Origin: JAIVGV01 sp035295985
Lineage (GTDB): Bacteria; Acidobacteriota; Blastocatellia; Pyrinomonadales; Pyrinomonadaceae
Length of the DNA stretch: 17,556 nucleotides
NCBI GenBank assembly: GCA_035295985.1
Contig: DATHBT010000265.1
Location: 1 to 17,556, forward strand
Direction: 5' to 3'
In this document: in pieces, positions 6,974-14,134 of the stretch
How the letters are laid out: the number at the start of each line of letters is the position of its first letter
Numbering within the stretch: position 1 is the first letter of the stretch
Notes under the pieces: generated by a model
Seen by the model: the letters and a program-made list of their open reading frames with translations, nothing else
The model's database searches: none
Told to the model about the DNA's origin: nothing
Position numbers and translations under genes: made by a program

Positions 6974-7387
6974 ATGCAAACGAAAAAGGGCCAGAAAGGC
7001 TTCTCGCTGATCGAGCTTCTGATCGTCGTCGCGATCATCGGCATCATCGCCGCCATCGCCATCCCCAACCTCCTCTCCTCGCGCAAGGCCGCCAACGAGT
7101 CTGCCGCCATCGGCTCTCTCCGCACGATCAACAGCGCGCAGGCGACCTACCTCTCGATCAAGGGCAATAACACGAACTACGCAGCCGATCTCACCGCCCT
7201 CGAGACCGAGAAGCTGATCGACAGCGCGCTCGCCAGCAAGACCAAGTCCGGCTACAAGTTCGATATGACTGGCAAGGACGGCGCCTACACGGCCAGCGCA
7301 GACCCCGTCTCCGGTTCGACCGGCACGCGCAAGTTCACGACCGACGAAACGGGCGTCATCAAGGGCGACGGCAGCCCGATCCAGTAA
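6974..7387 (+). CDS. pilA: type IV major pilin (prepilin)
   Basis: The 137-residue prepilin has a short basic leader ending in KG, with cleavage expected between G9 and F10. The mature start is FSLIELLIVVAIIG, with the conserved Glu5 of the mature chain (E14) used in filament assembly. The hydrophobic helix continues to IPNLLSSRKAANE. The soluble domain is small and Gly/Thr-rich (SGYKFDMTGKDGAYTASADP) with no cysteines, so no disulfide loop. PilD-type peptidase would cut and methylate it; no pilD is in the window. The ATG at 6974 is chosen over upstream in-frame starts because the leader length fits and AAGGAG lies at 6956-6961, 12 bases away. It is probably transcribed from the sigma-54 site upstream. 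Confidence 0.95.
   Translation: MQTKKGQKGFSLIELLIVVAIIGIIAAIAIPNLLSSRKAANESAAIGSLRTINSAQATYLSIKGNNTNYAADLTALETEKLIDSALASKTKSGYKFDMTGKDGAYTASADPVSGSTGTRKFTTDETGVIKGDGSPIQ
6998..7099 (+). repeat. 102-base perfect direct repeat, copy 1 (pilin helix)
   Basis: This stretch is identical base for base, including third codon positions, to 7544-7645 in the next gene. It encodes 34 residues from the mature N-terminus to KAANE. Similarity drops sharply on both sides. Confidence 0.95.
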
Positions 7388-7424
7388 CGTACCGCCCGCA
7401 GCCTCACGCTGCTCGGCCATTCCC

Positions 7425-7460
7425 TGCGGCGGGGGCGGAGGTACCTCCGCCCCCGCCGCA
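7425..7460. terminator. 36-base perfect palindrome between the two pilin genes
   Basis: The arms 7425-7442 and 7443-7460 are perfectly complementary over 18 bp with no spacer (GGTACC at the centre). It lies 37 bases after the first pilin stop and 53 before the second pilin start. As RNA it would fold into a very stable hairpin followed by ACTCTTTC, a poor U tract. It could be a partial terminator or an mRNA 3' stabiliser setting the ratio of the two pilins, or a palindromic protein site. Confidence 0.5.
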
Positions 7461-7513
7461 ACTCTTTCACCAGCGACGGGAGCACCGGCCAACAGACCGC
7501 CCGAGACATCTTT

Positions 7514-7972
7514 ATGCGCACGCGACCGACAAACGGACAATGCGGCTTCTCGCTGATCGAGCTTCTGATCGTCGTCGCGATCATCGGCATCATCGCCGCC
7601 ATCGCCATCCCCAACCTCCTCTCCTCGCGCAAGGCCGCCAACGAGGCCGCCGCCATCTCGTCGCTACGCTCGGTCGGCAGCGCCCAGCTCATCTACCGAC
7701 AGATCAAGGGCGGCGGCACCAGCTTCGCGGCCAGCCTTGTTGATCTGGGGCCGGGCGGGGCCGGACTGCTTGACAGCGTGATGGGCGGCGCGGCGACAGT
7801 CACTAAGTCCGGCTACCGGTTCAGCCTGACCGGCAGCGATGATGAGTTCGAGGCCACCGCCGCGCCCATCACCCCCGGCATCACCGGCACGCGCCACTTC
7901 TTCATGAACGTGCCCGGCGTCATCCGCGCCGACCCGGCCGGCCCGGCCGACGAAAACGACCCGCCGGTCTAA
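7514..7972 (+). CDS. second type IV pilin (prepilin), paralogue of pilA
   Basis: The 152-residue prepilin has the leader MRTRPTNGQCG, cleavage between G11 and F12, and then the same FSLIELLIVVAIIG helix, with Glu5 of the mature chain at E16. The soluble part diverges from the first pilin but keeps the same plan (KSGYRFSLTGSDDEFEATAAPITPGITGTRHF near the C-terminus). A Gly-rich LGPGGAGLLDSVMGG segment and an acidic Pro end (PADENDPPV) are its own. One Cys lies in the leader only. There is no clear ribosome site before the ATG. It may be an alternative or minor pilin, expressed by read-through past the palindrome at 7425-7460. The shared 102 bases point to a recent duplication or gene conversion. 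Confidence 0.93.
   Translation: MRTRPTNGQCGFSLIELLIVVAIIGIIAAIAIPNLLSSRKAANEAAAISSLRSVGSAQLIYRQIKGGGTSFAASLVDLGPGGAGLLDSVMGGAATVTKSGYRFSLTGSDDEFEATAAPITPGITGTRHFFMNVPGVIRADPAGPADENDPPV
7544..7645 (+). repeat. 102-base perfect direct repeat, copy 2 (pilin helix)
   Basis: Identical to 6998-7099, at an offset of 546 bases. Recombination between the copies would delete the intervening palindrome and produce a single chimeric pilin. Confidence 0.95.
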
Positions 7973-8017
7973 CCCCATCCGCCGACAGAGGATCGCGCGC
8001 GCCGGCCGCCGCTTGCG

Positions 8018-8026
8018 TGTTATGCT
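8018..8026 (+). promoter_or_regulatory. extended -10 promoter of the ABC gene set
   Basis: TG-T-TATGCT fits an extended -10 with a start near 8033, about 32 bases before the ATG at 8065. No -35 is apparent. It would let the ABC trio be expressed independently of the pilins. Confidence 0.3.
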
Positions 8027-8064
8027 CGCGGCGCGCGCTGCGAAACACCACCATACGACCCGCC

Positions 8065-8958
8065 ATGAACGGAGCAGCCGCAGCCGCAGCCGAGAGAGTG
8101 ATCGCGGGAGACAGTCAACAAGACAAGAGCGACGCCGGGGGCCGCGCGCGCGAGGGCGGCAGCGCCCCCGCGCGTCGTTCCGCGTTAGGGCGCGTCTCGG
8201 CAATTGCCCGCAACGCCTTCCGCGAGGCCGTCCGCGACCGCGTCCTCTACAACCTCGTCCTCTTCGCACTGCTGCTCACGGGCGGCGCGATCTTTCTGGG
8301 CGAACTGTCGGCCGCGCAGGAGGTCAAGATCATCGCGGACATGGGGCTGTCCGCGATGCTCCTGTTCGGCGTCTTCATCGCCACGTTCGTCGGCGTCGGC
8401 CTCGTCTCCAAGGAGATCGAGAGGCGCACGGTTTACGCCATCTTCGCGAAGCCGGTCGGGCGCGGCGAGTTTCTTTTGGGGAAGTACCTCGGCCTGTGCC
8501 TGACGCTCGCGGTCAACGTCGCGGTGATGGGCGCGGGCGTCTCGCTCGCGCTCGCCTACGTGCGGGGCGGCTACGACCCGCTGGCGCTTAAAATCTGGCC
8601 GGCCGTCGCGCTCATCTTCTTCGAGCTGACGATCATCGTCGCCGTCGCGCTCCTCTTCTCGTCGTTCTCGACGCCCGCGCTCTCGGCGCTTTTGACCTTC
8701 GCCGTCTTCGTCATCGGCCACTTCAGCGCCGACGTGAAGTCGTTCGCCGACGGCGGCGGCGCGGCGGCCCGCGCACTCTTCGGCGCACTCTACTACCTGC
8801 TCCCGAACTTCTCGCACTTCGCATACATCACGGACGCGGGCCACGGACGCACGCCCGAGCCGGCCGCCTTCGCCGCCGCCGTCCTCTACGCGCTCGTTTA
8901 CGTCACGGCGCTCGTCTCAGCCTCCGCGCTCGTCTTCAAACGCCGCAACTTCAAATGA
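8065..8958 (+). CDS. ABC-2 type transporter permease
   Basis: The 297-residue integral membrane protein has a charged, Ala/Gly-rich cytoplasmic N-terminus (about 45 residues), then NAFREAVRDRVLYN leading into the first of six hydrophobic segments. Later ones include LLFGVFIATFVGVGL, LALAVNV-like, VALIFFELTIIVAVAL and VLYALVYVTALVSAS. The coupling loop SKEIERRTVYAIFAKPVGRGEF is typical of NosY/GldF-type ABC-2 permeases, and it pairs with the ATPase encoded two genes on. The ATG at 8065 is chosen because a GTG at 8017 overlaps the putative promoter; neither has a clear ribosome site. Its place right after the pilins parallels PilI in Myxococcus xanthus, whose ABC partner PilH is needed for pilus formation. 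What it transports is unknown. Confidence 0.85.
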   Translation: MNGAAAAAAERVIAGDSQQDKSDAGGRAREGGSAPARRSALGRVSAIARNAFREAVRDRVLYNLVLFALLLTGGAIFLGELSAAQEVKIIADMGLSAMLLFGVFIATFVGVGLVSKEIERRTVYAIFAKPVGRGEFLLGKYLGLCLTLAVNVAVMGAGVSLALAYVRGGYDPLALKIWPAVALIFFELTIIVAVALLFSSFSTPALSALLTFAVFVIGHFSADVKSFADGGGAAARALFGALYYLLPNFSHFAYITDAGHGRTPEPAAFAAAVLYALVYVTALVSASALVFKRRNFK

Positions 8959-9953
8959 ACGGACGGCCGGACAGTGACGGCAGACAAACAGGCGATCAGT
9001 CGCCCGCCCGCAAAGGTAAGCGGGCCGCGGCCGGACGCCGCGGCCCCGCGCGCGGCGAGTGGTTTGGCGTCGCCGCGCTCGTCCTCTGTCTCGCCGCGTC
9101 GGCCGGCCTGACGCGCTGGTTAGAGCTGCGCCGCCCGCCGCAGGCGACGGCCGCCGCGCAGGTCTCCGAAGACCTCTACGTCACGCCGCGCGCCGCGCGC
9201 CGCCTCGCGCTCGGCTTCAACGGAGTGGCCGCCGACTGGTACTGGCTGCGCGCACTACAGTACGTCGGCCGCAAGGCGCTGACCCACCGCGGCGACCTAC
9301 AGATAGACGACCTCGGCCCTCTCAACCTTCAGGCCCTCGCGCCGCTGCTCGAACAGGCGACGACGCTCGACCCGCAGTTCCTCGCAGCCTACGAGTACGG
9401 CGCGATTGTCCTGCCGTCGGTTGACGCCGAGGCGGCCGTCCGCCTCGTCGAGAAAGGCATTCGCGAGAACCCGCAGGCGTGGCGGCTCCACTCCTACCTC
9501 GGCTACATCCGCTGGCAGCAGGGGCGCTTCGCTGAAGCCGCAGAGGTTTACAGCGTGGGGGCGCGCGTGCCCGGCGCTCCGCCGTGGATGGGCGCGATGG
9601 CGGCGCAGATGTCCGCCAAGGGCGGGAGCCGCGAGACGGCGCGCGCCATCTACGAGGTGATGCTCCGCACCACGGACGACGAGCAGACGAAACTCCTCGC
9701 CTTCCGCCGCCTCGTCCAACTGCAATCGCTCGACGAGCAGGACGCGCTGCGCCGCCTGCTCACCGCCCACCGCGAGCGCGCGGGCCGCTGCGCCTCCGGC
9801 TGGCGCGAACTCTCGCCGCCCCTGCGCGCCGCGCGCCTGAACGTGGACGCCTCCGGCACGCCGTTCGACCCGACCGGCGTGCCCTACAAGCTGCTCGCCG
9901 AACGCTGCGACGTTGAACTCGGCGAGCGTTCGGAAGTTCTGCGGAACTACTGA
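8955..9953 (+). CDS. membrane-anchored TPR protein between the ABC genes
   Basis: The 332-residue product begins at ATGA, overlapping the permease stop by 4 bases, so the two are translationally coupled. Residues 1-34 are basic and disordered, about 36-56 form a single membrane anchor (WFGVAALVLCLAASAGL), and the rest should be periplasmic. GFNGVAADWYWLRALQYVG (near residues 88-106) is a Trp-rich block. From about 125 to 285 there are TPR-like helix pairs, e.g. WRLHSYLGYIRWQQGRFAEA. The C-terminus ends in FDPTGVPYKL and acidic residues. TPR proteins serve as assembly scaffolds. Position suggests a role with the transporter and pili, possibly the slot held by PilG in Myxococcus, though sequence homology to PilG is not claimed. 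Confidence 0.83.
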   Translation: MNGRPDSDGRQTGDQSPARKGKRAAAGRRGPARGEWFGVAALVLCLAASAGLTRWLELRRPPQATAAAQVSEDLYVTPRAARRLALGFNGVAADWYWLRALQYVGRKALTHRGDLQIDDLGPLNLQALAPLLEQATTLDPQFLAAYEYGAIVLPSVDAEAAVRLVEKGIRENPQAWRLHSYLGYIRWQQGRFAEAAEVYSVGARVPGAPPWMGAMAAQMSAKGGSRETARAIYEVMLRTTDDEQTKLLAFRRLVQLQSLDEQDALRRLLTAHRERAGRCASGWRELSPPLRAARLNVDASGTPFDPTGVPYKLLAERCDVELGERSEVLRNY

Positions 9954-9956
9954 AGC

Positions 9957-10018
9957 GGGTTTCAGGTTTGAAACCTCGAACCCGAAGCTCGAAACCTTAA
10001 ACCTCAAACCTTAAACCT
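9957..10018. repeat. heptamer-phased repeat ending exactly at the ATPase start, locus B
   Basis: From 9971 to 10018 the sequence falls into almost seven 7-base units around AAACCTT/AAACCTC, with two degenerate units in the middle. The ATG follows at 10019 with no spacer and no Shine-Dalgarno. Upstream, GGTTTCA (9958-9964) and TGAAACC (9969-9975) form a 7-bp, 4-base-loop hairpin, and AGGTTT (9964-9969) can pair with any AAACCT unit. The element fills nearly the whole 65-base gap. Confidence 0.65.
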
Positions 10019-10957
10019 ATGACTGCCGCAATCGAGATCGAGAACCTGTCGAAGGACTACGAGGTCGGCTTCCTCCGCAAGCGCCGCGTGCGCGCGCTCG
10101 ACCGGCTCTCCCTGCGCGTCGAGCGCGGCGAAATCTTCGGCTTCCTCGGCGCGAACGGCGCGGGCAAGTCAACCACGATGAAGCTCCTCATGCGCCTCAT
10201 CTACCCGTCGGAGGGCCGCGCCTCAGTCCTCGGCCGCGACATCTCCGAGACCTCCACGCACGCGCGCATCGGGTATCTGCCCGAGCACCCATACTTCTAC
10301 GACTACCTCACCGCGCGCGAATTTCTGATCTACTGCGCCGAGCTGTTCGGCTACCCGAAAGCGGAGTGCCGCGAGCGCGCAACGCGCTTCCTCTCGCTCG
10401 TCCGGCTGGACGAAAAGAGCTGGGACAGGCAGATGCGCAAGTTCTCGAAGGGGATGTTGCAGCGCGTCGGCCTCGCGCAGGCGCTCGTCAACGACCCGGA
10501 AGTGGTCTTCCTCGACGAGCCTATGTCGGGCCTCGACCCCGTCGGCCGGCGCGAGGTGCGCGACCTCATCGCGGCGCAGCGCGAGCGCGGCGCGACCGTC
10601 TTCTTCAGCACGCACATCCTCGCCGACATCGAAGTGCTCTGCGACCGCGCGGCAGTCCTCCGGCGCGGGCGGCTCGCGCACGTCGGCCGCCTCGAAGAGC
10701 TGCGCGCCGGCGCGTCCGCCGATCACGCGATGGAACTCGTCGTCGCGGGGGCGGGGGCCGACGCGCTGCGGGCCGCGCTCTCCGGCGTCGCGGGCGCGCA
10801 GGTCGCACGGACGCCCGCGGGCGCTCGCGTCGAAGTCCCTTCGGAGCGCGACGTTGACCCGGCGCTCGCCGCCGTGCGCTCGGTCGCGGGCGCGCGCCTC
10901 GTCTCCGTCCAGCCGGTCGGCAACCCGCTCGAAGAGCTGTTCGCCGGCAACGACTGA
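10019..10957 (+). CDS. ABC transporter ATP-binding protein
   Basis: The 312-residue ATPase has Walker A GANGAGKS (44-51), the Q-loop region IGYLPEHPYFYDYLT with Glu where Gln is usual, the signature KFSKGMLQRVG (141-151) in place of LSGGQ, Walker B VVFLDEP (162-168), D-loop SGLDP and H-loop H199 in FFSTHI. The SKGM signature and GYLPE are common in ABC-2-type (NosF/GldA-like) ATPases, so these are not signs of inactivity. Residues after about 230 form an extra C-terminal domain. It should energise the permease at 8065-8958. The analogous ATPase beside the Myxococcus pil cluster is PilH. Translation start is unusual, being preceded directly by AAACCT repeats. Confidence 0.92.
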   Translation: MTAAIEIENLSKDYEVGFLRKRRVRALDRLSLRVERGEIFGFLGANGAGKSTTMKLLMRLIYPSEGRASVLGRDISETSTHARIGYLPEHPYFYDYLTAREFLIYCAELFGYPKAECRERATRFLSLVRLDEKSWDRQMRKFSKGMLQRVGLAQALVNDPEVVFLDEPMSGLDPVGRREVRDLIAAQRERGATVFFSTHILADIEVLCDRAAVLRRGRLAHVGRLEELRAGASADHAMELVVAGAGADALRAALSGVAGAQVARTPAGARVEVPSERDVDPALAAVRSVAGARLVSVQPVGNPLEELFAGND

Positions 10958-10988
10958 TCACCACGGGCGGGCGCAACAGGCGACAAAC

Positions 10989-11031
10989 GCGAAGGCGCGC
11001 GAGCGGTCAACGACCGCTCGCGCGCCTTCGC
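10989..11031. terminator. bidirectional terminator: 20-bp perfect stem, 3-base loop
   Basis: 10989-11008 and 11012-11031 pair perfectly (GCGAAGGCGCG... with ...CGCGCCTTCGC, loop AAC). It lies between the converging stops at 10957 and 11130. It has the same build as the hairpin at 1040-1089, long and GC-rich with little U tract. Confidence 0.7.
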
Positions 11032-11105
11032 TTGTGCCTTAGCGCCTCTGCGCCTTTGCGTGAGTTACTCCCCTGAGAAAGGGAATCTCGCGCAAAGGCG
11101 CTAAG
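11032..11105. repeat. heptamer-phased inverted repeat, locus C
   Basis: The left side splits into 7-base units (TTGTGCC, then TTAGCGC, CTCTGCG, CCTTTGC at 11039-11059). The right arm CGCAAAGGCGCTAAG (11091-11105) is the exact complement of the left arm with one repeat-sized insertion of 8 bases left out. The middle holds a further imperfect dyad. It directly follows the terminator stem. Confidence 0.6.
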
Positions 11106-11129
11106 AAGAGGTTGTTGTGTTTGGCGGGC

Positions 11130-11648
11130 TTACTGTTTGAACCGGACGCCCGTCACCTCGACGCGGACGTTGGCCCGCACGTCCTCCTTGGCGAAGCCCT
11201 CCATCATGATCGGCACTTCGGCCACCCTGTTGTTCTCAAGCTCGGCCCGCCCCGAGGACGGGATCGCGATGACCGTGCGCTCGCGCACGGGTCGGCCTTC
11301 CAGATCGACGACCGTCGCCTTCAGCTCCAGCCCGGAGAGCGTGCGCCCCGTGAAGTTGCGCACCTTCGGCCGCAGGGTCATCACGATGTCGCCGACCGCG
11401 CGCGTCGATTCGTAGGCGTCCTGATCGGCGATGAACTCGACGACGACGCGATCCTTCGCCTGCGCGAACTCCGGCGAGCCGGCGCGGAACGCGCCTTCCA
11501 GACGCGGCTGCTCGCCGCCCCCCCCGCCCGGCCGCGTCGCCCAGTAAACCAGCCCGGCGACGACGAGCGCCGTCACCAGCGCGATGATGACGAAAATTTT
11601 CCGCCGCGAGGCGTCCGCTTCTTCAGTGTTCGCCCTGATCGTTGACAT
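11130..11648 (-). CDS. single-pass membrane protein with an extracytoplasmic beta domain, unknown function
   Basis: The 172-residue product has a short cytoplasmic N-terminus (MSTIRANTEEADASRRK), one membrane helix (about residues 17-38, IFVIIALVTALVVAGLVYW), a Gly-rich linker (RPGGGGGEQP) and a beta-rich domain. That domain (VVVEFIADQDAY, PKVRNFTGRTLSGLELKATVVDL, EVPIMMEGF, VRVEVTGVRF) resembles FxLYD-like or Ig-like domains with the pattern 'new strand, conserved N-x-T, strand, DxxG'. The family is not firmly recognised. It is the last gene of the minus-strand two-component block, separated from the kinase stop only by repeat locus D. It could be an accessory sensor or an envelope protein. 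No ribosome site is visible before its ATG. Confidence 0.8.
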   Translation of the reverse strand: MSTIRANTEEADASRRKIFVIIALVTALVVAGLVYWATRPGGGGGEQPRLEGAFRAGSPEFAQAKDRVVVEFIADQDAYESTRAVGDIVMTLRPKVRNFTGRTLSGLELKATVVDLEGRPVRERTVIAIPSSGRAELENNRVAEVPIMMEGFAKEDVRANVRVEVTGVRFKQ

Positions 11649-11650
11649 CT

Positions 11651-11740
11651 TAAAAGCCGTGACAGGTGAACCTTGACGGGTGACGGGAAGGAAGCTGATT
11701 TACTTGTCACGGTTTACCTGTCACCCGTCACGGCCTTTTA
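11651..11740. repeat. heptamer-phased inverted repeat filling the gap, locus D
   Basis: TAAAAG (11651-11656) and CTTTTA (11735-11740) are the outer ends. Inside, the left arm runs in 7-base units nnnTGAn (11657-11684, e.g. CCGTGAC, GGGTGAC) and the right arm in units nnGTCAC (11704-11731). The arms complement each other with one unit of offset. The element reaches from 3 bases outside the start at 11648 to the base before the kinase stop at 11741. Confidence 0.65.
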
Positions 11741-14134
11741 TCACCTGCGCGCGTAAGTCCGCAAGTCCGTCACACGGCCCGCCGGGTCGGGCTGCGGGTC
11801 GGGGCGCGCGGCCCGGTCTTCCGGGTCGCGGACGAGCGAGCCGGTGCCGGTGCGCTGCTGTGCGGCGAGCGGCCAGGTGATGTGGAAGCGGCTGCCGCGG
11901 TCGAGGCCGCTCTCGACCGTGATCTCGCCGCCGAGCAGCTCGACGATCTTTCGCGTGATCGCCAGCCCCAGCCCGACGCCGCTGTAGGAGCGGGCGAGCC
12001 GGTCGTCCACCTGCCGGAACTCGTCGAAGATGAAGCCGATGGCCTCGGGCGAGATGCCGATGCCCGTGTCCTTGACTTCGAGTGACCAGCGCCCGCCGTC
12101 CAGAGGCGCGGCCGAGACGGTGATCTCGCCCGTCGCCGTGAACTTGACCGCGTTCGAGAGCAGGTTCGTCAAAACCTGCGAGAGCCTGTGCCTGTCCGTG
12201 ACGACCGATTCGAGTCCGGGGGCGACCTCGGCGCGCAGGCGCAGGCGCTTGTCGCGCGCAGCCGCCTCGAAGGCCGCGACCGACTCGTTGACGATCTCGC
12301 CCACGTCCGTCTCTTCGAGCATGAGCGCGGCGCGGCCGGCTTCGAGTCGCGAGTAGTCGAGCAGGTGGTTGACGAGTTCGAGCAGCGCGTGCGCGTTGCG
12401 CTCCATGCGCGTGACGGCCTCAGACTGCAAGGGGGCGAGCGGCGCGTGGCGGTCGCGCTCCAACAGTTGGCACAGGCCGATGATGACGTTCAAGGGCGTC
12501 CGCAGCTCGTGCGAGACGTTGGCGACGAAGGCGGACTTGAGGCGGTCGTGCTCGCGCAGGCGGCTGTAGGCGTCCATCAGCTCGCGGTACTGCCTGACCT
12601 CGTTCGTGATGTCGCGGAAGACTGCGACCACGCCGCGGCTGCCCTCGCCCGCGAGCGGCGTGGCGCTCACCTCCAGAATCCCCTCCTCGCCGTCGGGCCG
12701 CGTGATCTGCACGTGCTCGCCGGAGACGTGCTCGCCCCTCTCCAAAGCGCGGCCGAGCGGCGACTCCGAGAGCGCGAGTTCGCGCCCCTGCGCGTCGCGC
12801 AGCTTCATCTCGGCGGAGAGCACTTCGAGCGGCTCGCGCGATTCGCCCGGCTTGCGGTTGAGGATGCGCGCGGCGGCGGGGTTGAGGCGGTAGCGCCCGC
12901 GCTCGTCCACCAGGAGCACGCCCTCGTCCATCTGGTTGATGATGCTCTCAAGCTCGGCGGCGCGCGCCTTCTCCGAGGCGAACGCGGCGGTCGCCAGCTT
13001 CTCCGCCCGCACGCGCTTCGAGACTTCGGAGAAGATCAGGATCAGGTCGCCGCCTACGCCGTCGGTCTCGGTCGTCGGCCAGAGGATCACGTCCCAGAAC
13101 TTCTGCCCGCCCTCGCCCCCGCGCGCGACCAGCTCCAACGGCAGGCCGTAGTTGACGAAGGCGCGGCGCGTGCGGCGCACGTCCTCGACCACCTCGCTCA
13201 GGGCCGCGACGCCGGCCGCAGCTTCGTACAGCCCGCGCCCGGCGAGTTCCTTCGCGTCGCGCCCGACGAACTCGGCGAAGGCGGCGTTGGCGCGCCGCAC
13301 GACGAGCTTCGAGTCGAGCACGACGACGCCGAGCGGCAGGCTGTCGAGCACCTCGGAGATGAACAGCCCCTGCGCTCGCAGCTCGTTGAACTTGCCTTCG
13401 AGGCGCGCGGCCATCGCGTTGAAGCCGGCGGCGAGCGTGCCTACCTCGTCGTCAGTCTCGACGGCGACGCGCTCGCGCAGTTGCCCTTCGCCGAACGTGG
13501 AGGCCGACGTTGCGAGTTTTCGGAGCGGCTTCGTGAAGCGCCCCACCGCCCACACGGAGAGCAGGATCGAGGCGAGCAGCGCGACGGCCCACGTTGCGGC
13601 GACGATCAGGACGGAGCGGCCCGCGGGCGTGTACTCCGGGAGCGGCACGCCGACCGCGGCTGTCCAGCCCGTGCGCTGGTTGCGCCGGCCCGAGGTCAAA
13701 CGCATCGCGCCGTCGGGCCAGTGCTGCCCCGCGACGCCCTCTCGCGCCAGGCTCTGCGGCGCGCCCGCCGTCGCCGCGTCGTTCGGGTTCGGCACGACGC
13801 GGCCCGCAGAATCGAGCACGAGGATGGCCGCGTCTGAGTCCGGCGAGGCGTGCTGTTGCAGGCGCGCGTAAAGATCGGCGGCCTGCGCCGGATCGAGCGC
13901 TTCGGGGTCGTTGACGAGGTGTGGGCGGGCTTCGAGCCACGCATCGAGCGCGCCCTCGGCGGCGACGGACTTGACGCGCGCGATGGTCGTCGCCTGCTCG
14001 GTGATGTTCTTGCGGTAGTTGTTGAGTTGCAGGAGGCTGACGATGAGCAGGGGCAGTGAGAGCACGGCGAGCATCACCAGCAGCTTCGTCCGCACGTCGA
14101 GTGAGCCGTGTCTTTTGGCATCGCTCCTCGCCAT
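11741..14134 (-). CDS. membrane hybrid-sensor histidine kinase: HAMP, two PAS, HisKA, HATPase
   Basis: The 797-residue kinase has membrane helices at about 17-37 and 175-197 bracketing an extracytoplasmic sensing region of some 135 residues. Then come HAMP (198-252), PAS1 (about 258-372), PAS2 (about 393-512; FRDIT at its end) and HisKA with H542 in SHELRTPLN. The HATPase has N661 (N box), DTGIGI from D689 and the GVGLGL loop at 719-724. All catalytic motifs are intact, but there is no receiver domain, so a partner regulator is needed. About 30 Pro/Arg/Asp-rich residues form the tail. The ATG at 14134 overlaps the upstream TGA by one base; GTG at 14137 is an equal alternative. Coupling to the RsbRD_N-like gene and co-orientation with the lone receiver at 14734 suggest one signalling unit. 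The signal is unknown. Confidence 0.9.
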   Translation of the reverse strand: MARSDAKRHGSLDVRTKLLVMLAVLSLPLLIVSLLQLNNYRKNITEQATTIARVKSVAAEGALDAWLEARPHLVNDPEALDPAQAADLYARLQQHASPDSDAAILVLDSAGRVVPNPNDAATAGAPQSLAREGVAGQHWPDGAMRLTSGRRNQRTGWTAAVGVPLPEYTPAGRSVLIVAATWAVALLASILLSVWAVGRFTKPLRKLATSASTFGEGQLRERVAVETDDEVGTLAAGFNAMAARLEGKFNELRAQGLFISEVLDSLPLGVVVLDSKLVVRRANAAFAEFVGRDAKELAGRGLYEAAAGVAALSEVVEDVRRTRRAFVNYGLPLELVARGGEGGQKFWDVILWPTTETDGVGGDLILIFSEVSKRVRAEKLATAAFASEKARAAELESIINQMDEGVLLVDERGRYRLNPAAARILNRKPGESREPLEVLSAEMKLRDAQGRELALSESPLGRALERGEHVSGEHVQITRPDGEEGILEVSATPLAGEGSRGVVAVFRDITNEVRQYRELMDAYSRLREHDRLKSAFVANVSHELRTPLNVIIGLCQLLERDRHAPLAPLQSEAVTRMERNAHALLELVNHLLDYSRLEAGRAALMLEETDVGEIVNESVAAFEAAARDKRLRLRAEVAPGLESVVTDRHRLSQVLTNLLSNAVKFTATGEITVSAAPLDGGRWSLEVKDTGIGISPEAIGFIFDEFRQVDDRLARSYSGVGLGLAITRKIVELLGGEITVESGLDRGSRFHITWPLAAQQRTGTGSLVRDPEDRAARPDPQPDPAGRVTDLRTYARR

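Noticed and set aside
10141..10470. The ABC ATPase as an inactive paralogue because the signature reads SKGM and the Q-loop Gln is Glu
   Set aside because: Both substitutions are common in ABC-2 type ATPases, and the Walker A, Walker B and H-loop residues are intact.
12188..13837. A long open frame (549 codons) on the plus strand opposite the large histidine kinase
   Set aside because: It is antisense to an intact multi-domain kinase, shows Arg/Glu/Val-rich low complexity and no family motif; high GC with a G/C third position leaves such shadow frames open.
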